Source: Aeromicrobium ginsengisoli
GTDB taxonomy: Bacteria; Actinomycetota; Actinomycetes; Propionibacteriales; Nocardioidaceae
Assembly: GCF_004134905.2 (NCBI RefSeq)
Contig: NZ_SDPQ02000001.1
Location: 372,001-436,000 of the forward strand
Length of the DNA: 64,000 nucleotides
Direction of reading: 5' to 3'
Every line of letters starts with the position of its first letter. The first letter of the stretch is position 1. Shown here piece by piece: positions 1 through 7,831 of this stretch. The position numbers and the translations under genes are program-made. Below the pieces are notes generated by a model. It did not search any database and was not told where the DNA came from. It saw nothing but the letters and a program-made list of their open reading frames with translations.

Positions 1-932
1 GACCAGGTCCAGAGTCGCTCGGCTTCACCCTCGTCGATCGCCCAGTCCTTGACGCCCGTGTAGACCTGATCCTCCGTCCAGGGCGCGGCGATGTCGACGT
101 CCTCGAGGTACAGCCCTCCCCTGTCGTCGAGCTGCTGCGAAGTCGCCGCCCACACCTGCGTCGCGGCACCTGCCTCCGGCGACTTGAACCGTGGATCGAT
201 CAGGTTGCCCTGCTCGTCGAGATAGCCGGCCTCGACCTGCTCGGCCATCGACATGTGGCGGACCAGCCCCGTGAGGATGGCGCCCGGGTGCACCGCGAAC
301 GCACGCACGCCGGAGTCACGGCCCAATGCGTCGAGCTGGACGGCGAACAGCGAGTTCGCGGTCTTGGACTGGCCGTACGCGAGCCACTTGTCGTAGCCCT
401 GCTGGAAGTGTGGATCGTCCCACCGGATCGGCGAGAAGTGGTGCCCGCGCGAGCTCACCGAGACGACGCGCGCGCCGTCCGGCTCGATCGCGGGCCAGAG
501 GCGGTTGACGAGCGCGAAGTGACCGAGGTGGTTGGTGGCGAGCTGAGACTCCCAGCCCGGGCCGACTCGCGTCTCGGGTGCGGCCATGATGCCGGCGCTG
601 TCGACCAGGATGTCGAGGGTTCGGTTCGTTGCCAGGAAGCGCTCGGCAAACGTTCGTACGCTTTCGAGATCGCCGAGATCGAGTGCGTCGACGGCCACCC
701 GGTCAAGGCCAGCCAGCTGCTCGAGAGCCGTCTCGACCCGGCGCGCCGGCACGATCACCTCCGCGCCGGCATCGACGAGCGCTCGGGTCGTCTCGATCCC
801 GATGCCGGAGTAGCCCCCGGTCACGAGGGCGAGCCGACCCGTGAGGTCGACGCCCTTGAGCACGTCGTCGGTGGTCGTGGTGGCGTCGAAGCCGGAGGGA
901 AGTGGTTGCTGAGCGGTGGTCGATGTCGTCAT
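1..932 (-). CDS. SDR family oxidoreductase (3' end cut by window)
   Basis: NAD(P)-dependent short-chain dehydrogenase/reductase, probably cytosolic, substrate unknown. About 310 residues are visible; the C-terminus runs off the left edge. The Rossmann motif TGGYSGIG is near residue 38 and the catalytic YGQSK (Tyr-x3-Lys) follows an SVSSRGHH segment, so this is a classical active SDR resembling the WW-domain-oxidoreductase/retinol-dehydrogenase-like group common in actinomycetes. The ATG at 932 is chosen because a MerR-type promoter (positions 940-970) puts the predicted transcript start at or next to it, and no Shine-Dalgarno is seen. Its operator is of the type usually recognised by MerR-family regulators that sit beside SDR genes, but no merR gene is inside the window; it may lie to the left. 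Family assignment is firm; the physiological substrate cannot be inferred. Confidence 0.9.
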   Translation of the reverse strand, partial: MTTSTTAQQPLPSGFDATTTTDDVLKGVDLTGRLALVTGGYSGIGIETTRALVDAGAEVIVPARRVETALEQLAGLDRVAVDALDLGDLESVRTFAERFLATNRTLDILVDSAGIMAAPETRVGPGWESQLATNHLGHFALVNRLWPAIEPDGARVVSVSSRGHHFSPIRWDDPHFQQGYDKWLAYGQSKTANSLFAVQLDALGRDSGVRAFAVHPGAILTGLVRHMSMAEQVEAGYLDEQGNLIDPRFKSPEAGAATQVWAATSQQLDDRGGLYLEDVDIAAPWTEDQVYTGVKDWAIDEGEAERLWTW

Positions 933-939
933 GCGATCG

Positions 940-970
940 ACGCTAGGCGCTGGAGCGCGCTCCAACGCAA
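940..970 (-). promoter_or_regulatory. MerR-type promoter/operator, leaderless
   Basis: Read on the minus strand: -35 TTGCGT (965-970) and -10 TAGCGT (940-945) are separated by 19 bp, which is too long for a normal sigma-70 promoter but is the hallmark of MerR-activated promoters. The spacer contains the perfect palindrome TGGAGCGCGCTCCA (951-964). Only 7 bp separate the -10 from the ATG at 932, so the transcript should be leaderless. Spacing and palindrome are seen directly; the MerR assignment is inference. Confidence 0.7.
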
Positions 971-986
971 CCCCGAAGAACGAAGA

Positions 987-1016
987 ACGCCACCCACCCC
1001 GAAGGGTGAGTGGCGT
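987..1016 (-). terminator. Rho-independent-type hairpin after the thiolase gene
   Basis: Two 13-base arms (987-999 and 1004-1016) pair with one mismatch around a CGAA tetraloop, giving a very stable GC-rich stem. On the minus strand it is followed by a T/C-rich tail without a long U run. It lies 85 bp beyond the thiolase stop and just upstream of the SDR promoter, so it insulates the two minus-strand genes. Confidence 0.7.
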
Positions 1017-1028
1017 CCTTTCGACAAG

Positions 1029-1104
1029 CTCAAGGAGCAGAGGGCCGCTCAAGGAGCAGAGGGCCGTTCAAGGAGCACGAGGCAGCTCTAGGAGCGAGGA
1101 TCAG
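1029..1104. repeat. Four tandem copies of a 19-bp unit, decaying into the thiolase stop
   Basis: Units start at 1029, 1048, 1067 and 1086. Copies one and two are identical (CTCAAGGAGCAGAGGGCCG), copy three has about five changes, and copy four is more diverged and runs into the stop codon of the thiolase gene. The array is preceded by TTTCGACAAGCTCAAGGAG, which matches one arm of the hairpin at 6831-6878. This looks like an intergenic repeat family that has expanded by slippage; no coding role is apparent. Confidence 0.8.
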
Positions 1105-2507
1105 GCCTCGAGGATCGCGACGACTCCCTGGCCGCCTGCGGCGCAGATCGAGATCAGGCCACGGCCCGAGCCCTTCTCGTGCAGCAGCTTGGCGAGGTTG
1201 GCGACGATACGCCCGCCGGTCGCTGCGAACGGGTGCGCCGTCGCGAGCGACGAGCCCTTGACGTTGAGCTTGCTGCGGTCGATCGAGCCGAGCGGGGCGT
1301 CGAGGCCGAGGCGCTCCTTGCAGAAGATCGGGTCCTCCCACGCCGCGAGCGTCGTGAGCACCTGGCTCGCGAACGCCTCGTGGATCTCGTAGAAGTCGAA
1401 GTCTTGCAGCGTCAGGCCCTGACGGGCGAGCATGCGCGGCACGGCGTAGACGGGAGCCATCAGGAGGCCCTCGGCACCCGACACGTAGTCGACAGCGGCG
1501 GTCTCGTAGTCGACGAAGTAGGCCAGCGGGGTCCAGCCGTGCTTCGCGGCCTCGTCCTCCGACGCCAGCAGCACCGTCGAGGCGCCGTCTGACAGCGGCG
1601 TCGAGTTGGCCGCGGTCATCGTGGCGCCCTCACCCTTGCCGAACACCGGCTTGAGCTTGGCGAGCTTGTCGAGCGCCGAGTCGGGGCGAAGGTTGTTGTC
1701 CTTGGTGACCCCGAGGAACGGCGTGATCAGGTCGTCCTGCCAGCCCTCGTCGTAGGACTTGGCGAGGTTGTGGTGCGACGCGACCGCGAGCTCGTCCTGA
1801 GCCTCGCGGGTGATGCCCCACTCCTTGGTCGTGATGGCCTGGCTGTCACCCATCGACAGCCCGGTGCGCGGCTCGGAGTTGCGCGGCTGGTCGGGCGCCA
1901 GATAGGCCGGGCGGATCTTGGCGAGAGCGGCAAGGCGGCCCTTGTTGTCCTTGGCCCGGTTGGCCTCCAGCAGGATCTTGCGGAGCTTGTCGCCGACGGC
2001 CAGCGGGGCGTCCGACGTCGTGTCGGCGCCACCGGCGATGCCGGACTCGATCTTGCCGAGCGCGATCTTGTTGGCGACCAGCACGGCGGCCTGAATGCCG
2101 GTGTCACAGGCCTGCTGCACGTCGTACGCAGGGGTGTCGGGCGACAGCTTGGAGCCGAGGACCGTCTCGCGGGCGAGGTTGAAGTCGCGGCTGTGCTTGA
2201 GGACGGCGCCGGCGGCGAACTCGCCGACCCGCTCACCCTCGAGGCCGAACCGCTCGACGAGGCCGTCGAGGGCCGCGGTGAGCATGTCCTGGTTGGAGGC
2301 GTTGGTGTAGACGGTGTTGGAGCGCGCGAACGGGATGCGGTTGCCGCCGATGACGGCGACGCGGCGTACGGTCTGGGCTCCGGCGGCGGCAGAGGCGACG
2401 CTCGACACGGTCTCGGCGGCCTTGGTCGCGGCCGACTTCTTCGCGGGTGCCTTCTTGGCCGGAGCCTTGGTGGCCGGCGCCTTCTTGGCTGGTGTCGTGT
2501 CCGCCAT
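1101..2507 (-). CDS. Acetyl-CoA C-acyltransferase (thiolase, FadA2/FadI-like)
   Basis: Catalyses thiolytic cleavage or Claisen condensation of 3-ketoacyl-CoA in fatty-acid beta-oxidation; cytosolic. 468 residues. Active-site Cys134 lies in QQACDTG, the His in HEAFASQ, and the second Cys (about 455) in CAAGGQG near the C-terminus. Residues 1 to about 44 are an Ala/Lys/Pro-rich extension with repeated APAKK units that is not part of the thiolase fold and resembles the basic tails of actinobacterial histone-like proteins. The ATG at 2507 is supported by GGAGA about 7 nt upstream, so the extension appears genuine. It is divergent from the FabG4-like and MaoC genes, the same arrangement as fadA2/fabG4/htdX in Mycobacterium tuberculosis. 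The function of the basic tail is unknown. Confidence 0.93.
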   Translation of the reverse strand: MADTTPAKKAPATKAPAKKAPAKKSAATKAAETVSSVASAAAGAQTVRRVAVIGGNRIPFARSNTVYTNASNQDMLTAALDGLVERFGLEGERVGEFAAGAVLKHSRDFNLARETVLGSKLSPDTPAYDVQQACDTGIQAAVLVANKIALGKIESGIAGGADTTSDAPLAVGDKLRKILLEANRAKDNKGRLAALAKIRPAYLAPDQPRNSEPRTGLSMGDSQAITTKEWGITREAQDELAVASHHNLAKSYDEGWQDDLITPFLGVTKDNNLRPDSALDKLAKLKPVFGKGEGATMTAANSTPLSDGASTVLLASEDEAAKHGWTPLAYFVDYETAAVDYVSGAEGLLMAPVYAVPRMLARQGLTLQDFDFYEIHEAFASQVLTTLAAWEDPIFCKERLGLDAPLGSIDRSKLNVKGSSLATAHPFAATGGRIVANLAKLLHEKGSGRGLISICAAGGQGVVAILEA

Positions 2508-2615
2508 GGCGGTCTCCTCGATCTTCGTGAACGATGGTTCTGGAACGTGATGAGCGCCGCATCCACGCTGGTGGACGGGGCTGTTTCATGAGGTTACAGT
2601 TTCAGGAGCATTCCA

Positions 2616-2630
2616 GATACCAATGGTATC
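2616..2630. promoter_or_regulatory. Inverted repeat between thiolase and fabG (candidate operator)
   Basis: GATACC-AAT-GGTATC is a perfect 6-bp inverted repeat with a 3-bp spacer, 24 bp before the fabG ATG, in the divergent region that must carry both promoters. It is a plausible site for a TetR- or GntR-type fatty-acid regulator; no such regulator is adjacent. Confidence 0.5.
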
Positions 2631-2654
2631 CGAGAGATAGGACACACCCAAGTC

Positions 2655-4004
2655 ATGGCCGACCGCTATCAGTCCCTTGCTCACAACCCGATCGGCAAGT
2701 TCATCGTCAAGAACCTGGGTCTGCCCAATCCCCCGGTGCTCGAGCGCTGGTCAGAGGGCTCTCCGCTCGTCAAGGGCACCGTCCTGATTGGCGCCGCTCC
2801 CGGCAGCCGGCTCGGCAAGAAGCTCGCCGCGACGCTCAAGTCCAGCGGCATCACCTCGGTGGGTGTACGCGCCGACAGCAAGACGTACAAGGGCCTCGTG
2901 TTCGACGCCACCGGCATCACCGACACTGCAGGACTTGCCGACCTGCAGCAGTTCTTCACCCCGGCGCTCCGCAGCCTCGCCAGCTCCGGCCGGCTCGTCG
3001 TGATCGGCACGCTGCCTGAGCAGGCCGGGTCCGAGACCGCCGCGATCGCGCAGCGCGCCCTCGAAGGGTTCGTACGCTCCGCGGGCAAGGAGGTCGGCGG
3101 CAACGGCAGCACGGCCAACCTCGTCTACGCCGGCATCGGCGCCGAGGACGCCCTCGGTTCGACGCTGGAGTTCCTGCTCTCCCCCAAGTCGGCGTTCGTC
3201 GACGGCCAGGTCATCCGCCTCGGGCTCACCGAGCTCGTCGACGCCGACCCCGTCGCCGATCCCGCCAAGCCGCTCGCCGGCAAGGTCGCTCTGATCACCG
3301 GCGCCTCGCGCGGACTCGGCGAGGCCATGGCTCGTACGCTCCACCGCGACGGCGCCCAGATCGTCGGCCTCGACGTGCCACAGCTGTCCGCCGAGCTGGA
3401 GGCCGTCATGGCCGAGCTCGGCGGCACCGCGATAGCCGAGGACATCACCGCTCCTGATGCGCCCAAGGTCATCGCCGACGCCGTCAAGAAGGCACACGGC
3501 GGCGTCGACATCGTCGTGCACAACGCTGGCATCACCCGCGACAAGCGGCTCAAGAACATGAAGACCGAGAACTGGAACCTCGTCATCGACATCAGCGTCG
3601 GCGCGCCGCAGCGCATCACCGCGGAGCTGCTGGAGCGCAAGCTCATCCGCCCCGGCGGCCGCGTCATCGGCATCTCGTCGATCGCCGGCATCGCGGGCAA
3701 CAACGGCCAGACGAGCTACGGCACGGCCAAGGCCGGCGTCATCGGCTTCGTCAACGACCTGTCGAAGCGGGTCGCCAAGGACGGCATCACGGTCAACGCG
3801 ATCGCCCCCGGGTTCATCGAGACCGACATGGTCAAGACCATGCCCCTCGGCATCCGCGAGGCGGGCCGCCGGCTCAGCTCGCTGTCGCAGGGCGGCCAGC
3901 CGATCGACGTCGCCGAGGCCATCGCCTGGTACGCCAACCCGGGATCGTCGGCGATCTCCGGCAACGTCGTCCGGGTCTGCGGCCAGGCACTGATCGGAGC
4001 CTGA
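2655..4004 (+). CDS. fabG: 3-oxoacyl-ACP reductase, high-molecular-weight FabG4 type
   Basis: NAD(P)H-dependent reductase of 3-oxoacyl thioesters. 449 residues, roughly twice the length of ordinary FabG (about 245), which marks the HMwFabG/FabG4 class. An N-terminal flavodoxin-like domain (about 1-200) precedes a classical SDR domain (about 210-449) with TGASRGLG and the triad Ser342, Tyr355, Lys359 (ISS...SYGTAK). The next gene begins 1 nt after the stop and encodes a MaoC dehydratase, so reductase and hydratase are translationally coupled; together with the divergent thiolase they could supply three steps of a beta-oxidation or reverse cycle. Synteny with Mycobacterium fabG4-htdX supports the assignment. 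Confidence 0.93.
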   Translation: MADRYQSLAHNPIGKFIVKNLGLPNPPVLERWSEGSPLVKGTVLIGAAPGSRLGKKLAATLKSSGITSVGVRADSKTYKGLVFDATGITDTAGLADLQQFFTPALRSLASSGRLVVIGTLPEQAGSETAAIAQRALEGFVRSAGKEVGGNGSTANLVYAGIGAEDALGSTLEFLLSPKSAFVDGQVIRLGLTELVDADPVADPAKPLAGKVALITGASRGLGEAMARTLHRDGAQIVGLDVPQLSAELEAVMAELGGTAIAEDITAPDAPKVIADAVKKAHGGVDIVVHNAGITRDKRLKNMKTENWNLVIDISVGAPQRITAELLERKLIRPGGRVIGISSIAGIAGNNGQTSYGTAKAGVIGFVNDLSKRVAKDGITVNAIAPGFIETDMVKTMPLGIREAGRRLSSLSQGGQPIDVAEAIAWYANPGSSAISGNVVRVCGQALIGA

Positions 4005-4005
4005 C

Positions 4006-4887
4006 ATGGTCACGCGTACGTTCGACAAGGCGCCCTCGACCGCGCCGCTGATGCTCAAGGCGGTGCTGCCCGCGCTCCCCGTGATCGGCGGGCTGCCCGG
4101 CATCAAGCACGCCAAGGGCTCCGTGCCGGAGATCGTCCTGGAGCGCAAGGGCGTCGTGACCGACCTCAAGCACCTGGAGGCCTACAACGAGGTCTGCGGG
4201 TTCCCTCGCGGCGACCACCTCCCGGCGACCTATCCGCACATGGCGGCGTTCGGCCTGCACATGGCGCTGATGACCGACACGGCGTTTCCGTTCGCACCGA
4301 TGGGCCTCGTGCACCTGCGCAACACGATCCGCCAGCATCGCCCGCTCGGTGTTGCGGAGACGTTCGACGTGTCCGTACGCGCTGCCGACCTGCGGCCGCA
4401 CCCCAAGGGCTCGCTCGTTGACCTCATCACCGAGATCTCGGTCGAGGGCGAGCTCGTCTGGGACGAGGTGACGACCCTGTTCTCGCGCCACAAGGGCGGC
4501 TCGGCAGAGACCTCGCCCGCTCCCCTGGCTGGAGTCGAGGCACCTGACGGCGTCGTCCACTGGAAGCTCGCGGGCGACCTCGGCCGCCGCTACGGCTCGG
4601 TGTCGGGTGACCGCAACCCGATCCACCTCTACCCGCTGACCGCCAAGGCGTTCGGCTTCCCGACCAACATCGCCCACGGCATGTGGACTCTGGCGCGCAG
4701 CCTGTCGGCCCTGCAGAACAAGCTGCCCGACGCGTTCGCCGTCGACGTCGAGTTCCGCAAGCCGATCCTGCTGCCGGGCACCGTCGTGTTCGGGTCGCGG
4801 TCCGAGGGCACCGACCTGGAGTTCGGCGTCAAGGGCGCCAAGAAGCCCGTGACCCACCTGGTCGGAAGGGTTGTTACCGAAGCGTAA
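4006..4887 (+). CDS. MaoC family dehydratase (HtdX-like (R)-hydratase)
   Basis: Reversible hydration of trans-2-enoyl-CoA to (R)-3-hydroxyacyl-CoA. 293 residues with two hot-dog halves, as in HtdX/HtdY-type proteins. The C-terminal half carries the hydratase-2 signature, with Asp202 and His207 in GDRNPIH followed by IAHGMW. The ATG lies 1 nt after the fabG stop. The gene is probably expressed only as part of the fabG operon. Its product would pass substrate directly to, or accept it from, the reductase. Confidence 0.9.
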   Translation: MVTRTFDKAPSTAPLMLKAVLPALPVIGGLPGIKHAKGSVPEIVLERKGVVTDLKHLEAYNEVCGFPRGDHLPATYPHMAAFGLHMALMTDTAFPFAPMGLVHLRNTIRQHRPLGVAETFDVSVRAADLRPHPKGSLVDLITEISVEGELVWDEVTTLFSRHKGGSAETSPAPLAGVEAPDGVVHWKLAGDLGRRYGSVSGDRNPIHLYPLTAKAFGFPTNIAHGMWTLARSLSALQNKLPDAFAVDVEFRKPILLPGTVVFGSRSEGTDLEFGVKGAKKPVTHLVGRVVTEA

Positions 4888-4938
4888 CTCCGATTTACTC
4901 TGTGTCGTTGATCACGGCAACGACACTGGGAGTTCTTC

Positions 4939-6825
4939 GTGCACGCTCGTACATCGGTTCATCGTCTGCTGGCCATCGTCGGGCTCGCGCTCGGGCTGAT
5001 CGCCGCCTCGCTCACGCTCAGCACCACCGCGGCCACGGCCGCGACGACCTGGACGCCGCGGGCCGAGCAGTATCCCAAGACCGTGACCGAGCGGGACGTG
5101 GCGATCCCGATGTCCGACGGCACGATCCTGCGCGGTGATGTCGTACGCCCGGCCGGCGCCGACGGCAAGGCGATCGCCAAACGGTTCCCGGTCATCGTGA
5201 CCATCACGGCGTACAACAAGGCGGTCATCGCCTCGGCGGGTGGGTTCTTGGGCGGTGGGTCGGACTACCTGGTCAAGCGTGGCTACGTGCAGCTCACCGT
5301 CGACGCTCGTGGCACCGGCAGCTCCGAAGGCATCTGGAGGGCCTTCGACGCGCGGGAGAACAAGGACGGCGGCGAGATCATGACCTGGGCGCACTCGTCG
5401 GCGCGCCCGTGGAGCAACGGCATCACCGGCATGACCGGCCCGTCCTACATGGGCATCAGCCAGCTGTGGGCCGCCGCCGCACAGCCACCGGGGCTCAAGG
5501 CGATCTTCCCGCAGGTGCCCGGCGCCGACGTCTATCGCGACGTCGTCGCCTCCGGTGGCCAGCTCGACGTCGGCTTCATCCCGCTGTGGCTCGGACTCGT
5601 CACGTCCACCGGCCTGATCCCGCCGTCAGTGCTGGCGACCAGCCCGGACTCGGCGATCAAGGAGCTCCTCGACCACCTCACGGGCGCCGGCACGTTCACG
5701 GTCCCGCTGCTGCTCAGCGCGTTCCTCGGCGGCGATCCGGCGTACGACGGCGCGTTCTACAAGGAGCGCTCGGTCATCAACGTCATCGACAAGGTCAAGG
5801 TGCCGGCATTCTTCGTGTCCGGCGAGTACGACCTGTTCCAGCGCGGCACGCCGCTGCTGTTCGAGAACCTCAACAAGCGCGGCATCCCGACCAAGATGAT
5901 CGTCGGCCCGTGGGACCATCTGCAGGCCTCGAGCGGCGCCGACATCGGCAAGGCCGGCTACGGCTCGTTGGGTGAGCTCCAGCTGCGCTGGTTCGACCAC
6001 TACCTCAAGGGCGTCAGCGACCCGACGCTCAACAGCGACATCGCCAACCTGACGTACTACGAGCAGGGCACCGGCGCGTGGCGCAAGAGCACGAAGTGGA
6101 TCGGGCCGTCGCTGACCGGCGCCAAGCTCAGGCTCTCCGGCACGTCGGCGCTGCTCGGCGCTCCCGGCGGACTCACGTCCGGCACGCCAACCGCCGGCAC
6201 GTCGAGCATCCTGCCGATCCCGGCGGCCGGACTGTGCACACGGTCGGCCAACCAGTGGACCGCCGGGGTGCCCAATCTGCTGATCCCACAGCTGCCCTGC
6301 TTCTCCGACAACCAGCTGAACGACAGGACCGGCGCGGTGTTCTCGACCAAGCCCCTGACCCAGTCGATCACGCTGCAGGGTCCGATCAACGCTCACCTGT
6401 ACGCCTCCAGCGCCGGCGGCGACGGCATGCTGTCGGTCGCGCTGGAGGACGAGGCACCCGACGGCACCGTCAAGCGCCTGACCGGCGGCTGGCAGGTCAT
6501 CTCGCACCGCGCGCTCGACACCAGCAAGTCCCGCTACCTCGACGGCGTGCTGATCCAGCCGTTCCACCCGTTCACCAAGGCGGCGCAGAAGAAGCTGGCG
6601 CCGGGCGAGGTCGCCCCGATCGACGTCGAGATCTTCCCGACGCGGGCCAAGATCCTGCCCGGTCACAAGCTGCGGATCGCGGTGCAGGCGTTCGACGTCC
6701 CGCACCTGCTGCCGACGTTGCCGGAGCTGCTCGGCACGCTGACGGTGCTCACGATCCACAACTCGGCAACGTACCCGTCGACGATCAACTTCCCCAGCGT
6801 CGGGACGCTGCCGACTGTCAAGTGA
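4939..6825 (+). CDS. Secreted CocE/NonD family hydrolase (S15/X-Pro dipeptidyl-peptidase fold)
   Basis: Alpha/beta-hydrolase of the Xaa-Pro dipeptidyl-peptidase/cocaine-esterase superfamily, here exported. 628 residues. Residues 1-35 form a signal peptide (basic start, Leu/Ala/Ile core, ending TAATAA). Catalytic residues are visible: Ser169 in GPSYMG, Asp298 in GEYDL and His327 in PWDH. The C-terminal third (about 400-620) is the jelly-roll X-Pro-DAP C-domain. The GTG at 4939 is the only start giving a complete signal peptide. The gene stands alone, 51 bp after the MaoC gene. Substrate (peptide or ester) cannot be told from sequence. Confidence 0.88.
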   Translation: MHARTSVHRLLAIVGLALGLIAASLTLSTTAATAATTWTPRAEQYPKTVTERDVAIPMSDGTILRGDVVRPAGADGKAIAKRFPVIVTITAYNKAVIASAGGFLGGGSDYLVKRGYVQLTVDARGTGSSEGIWRAFDARENKDGGEIMTWAHSSARPWSNGITGMTGPSYMGISQLWAAAAQPPGLKAIFPQVPGADVYRDVVASGGQLDVGFIPLWLGLVTSTGLIPPSVLATSPDSAIKELLDHLTGAGTFTVPLLLSAFLGGDPAYDGAFYKERSVINVIDKVKVPAFFVSGEYDLFQRGTPLLFENLNKRGIPTKMIVGPWDHLQASSGADIGKAGYGSLGELQLRWFDHYLKGVSDPTLNSDIANLTYYEQGTGAWRKSTKWIGPSLTGAKLRLSGTSALLGAPGGLTSGTPTAGTSSILPIPAAGLCTRSANQWTAGVPNLLIPQLPCFSDNQLNDRTGAVFSTKPLTQSITLQGPINAHLYASSAGGDGMLSVALEDEAPDGTVKRLTGGWQVISHRALDTSKSRYLDGVLIQPFHPFTKAAQKKLAPGEVAPIDVEIFPTRAKILPGHKLRIAVQAFDVPHLLPTLPELLGTLTVLTIHNSATYPSTINFPSVGTLPTVK

Positions 6826-6830
6826 CGCTC

Positions 6831-6878
6831 GTTCCTTGACCTTGTCGAGAGGACGTCCTTTCGACACGCTCAAGGAAC
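6831..6878. terminator. Bidirectional hairpin between convergent cocE-like gene and tesB
   Basis: Two 18-base arms (6831-6848 and 6861-6878) pair with two mismatches around a 12-base loop, filling almost the whole 56-bp convergent gap. One arm (TTTCGACACGCTCAAGGA) is shared with the repeat leader at about 1019, so the terminator is also a copy of a dispersed repeat. Confidence 0.75.
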
Positions 6879-6881
6879 CAG

Positions 6882-7754
6882 TCAGGTGCGCGGGGTGACC
6901 CGGCGGATCAGGCCTTCCTGGGCGACGGTCGCGACGAGCGTGCCGTCCTCGGTGAAGACCCGTGCCGTGCTCAGCCCGCGTGCCCCGGACGCCGACGGCG
7001 ACGTCTGGTCGTACAGGAGCCACTGGTCGGCCGCGATCGGCCGGTGGAACCAGATGACGTGGTCGAGCGAGGCGGCCTGGACGTCGGGCGCTCCGATGAA
7101 GGTGCTGTGCGGCACGAGGCTCGCGCCGAGCAGGCTCAGGTCGCTGATGTAGGTGAACGCCGCGTTGTGGACGATCCGCGAGTCCGGGAGCGTGCCGTCG
7201 GCACGGAACCACAGCCGCTGCACGACCGGCACGAGCTGGCGCTGCGGGTCGTCCTCGGCCCGGTTGTCGCCGATGTAGCGCATGTCGAACGACGACCACT
7301 CGCGGTTCCAGAACTCTGCGGCCTCGGAACCGCGGCCGCCGATGACGTCGGTCAGCGGCATGGACTCGTCCGGTGACGGGACGTCGGGCATCGCGTCCTG
7401 GTGGTCCCAGCCGTCCTCGACGACCTGGAACGACGCGGTCATGTAGAAGATGATCTCGCCGTGCTGACGGGCCGCGACGCGCCTCGTGGTGAACGAGCGA
7501 CCGTCGCGGACGTTCTCGACGTCGTAGACGATCGGGATGCTCGGGTCGCCGCCGAGGATGAAGTAGAGGTGCAACGAGTGCACGTGGCGCTCCTCGGGCA
7601 CGGTGAGCTGCGCCGCCATCAGCGCCTGCGCGGCGACCTGGCCGCCGAACACCCGCGGCAGCTCCGACGCCTCGGGCTGGGAGCCCCGGTAGAGGCCCAC
7701 CTCGAGCTGCTCGAGATTGAGGAGGCCGACGACGTCTTCCAGGGATGCAGGCAC
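6882..7754 (-). CDS. tesB: Acyl-CoA thioesterase II
   Basis: Hydrolyses medium/long-chain acyl-CoA to free acid and CoA; cytosolic. 290 residues, the normal TesB length, with two hot-dog domains. The N-terminal HSLHLYFILGG segment and the C-terminal positions for the Asp/Thr-or-Ser/Gln catalytic network are present (Asp in TYISDLSLL, Ser in AASLDHVIWFHR, Gln in VATVAQEGL). The GTG start at 7754 gives the usual N-terminus. It stands alone on the minus strand, facing the secreted hydrolase, downstream of the PAC2 gene with a 77-bp gap. Confidence 0.92.
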   Translation of the reverse strand: MPASLEDVVGLLNLEQLEVGLYRGSQPEASELPRVFGGQVAAQALMAAQLTVPEERHVHSLHLYFILGGDPSIPIVYDVENVRDGRSFTTRRVAARQHGEIIFYMTASFQVVEDGWDHQDAMPDVPSPDESMPLTDVIGGRGSEAAEFWNREWSSFDMRYIGDNRAEDDPQRQLVPVVQRLWFRADGTLPDSRIVHNAAFTYISDLSLLGASLVPHSTFIGAPDVQAASLDHVIWFHRPIAADQWLLYDQTSPSASGARGLSTARVFTEDGTLVATVAQEGLIRRVTPRT

Positions 7755-7831
7755 ACCGCAACCCTATCGGTGGTCGCGTTGCGTAGGGCTCCCGCGTTTG
7801 TGACGTCAGCCCTATGACCTCGAGGCGAGTC

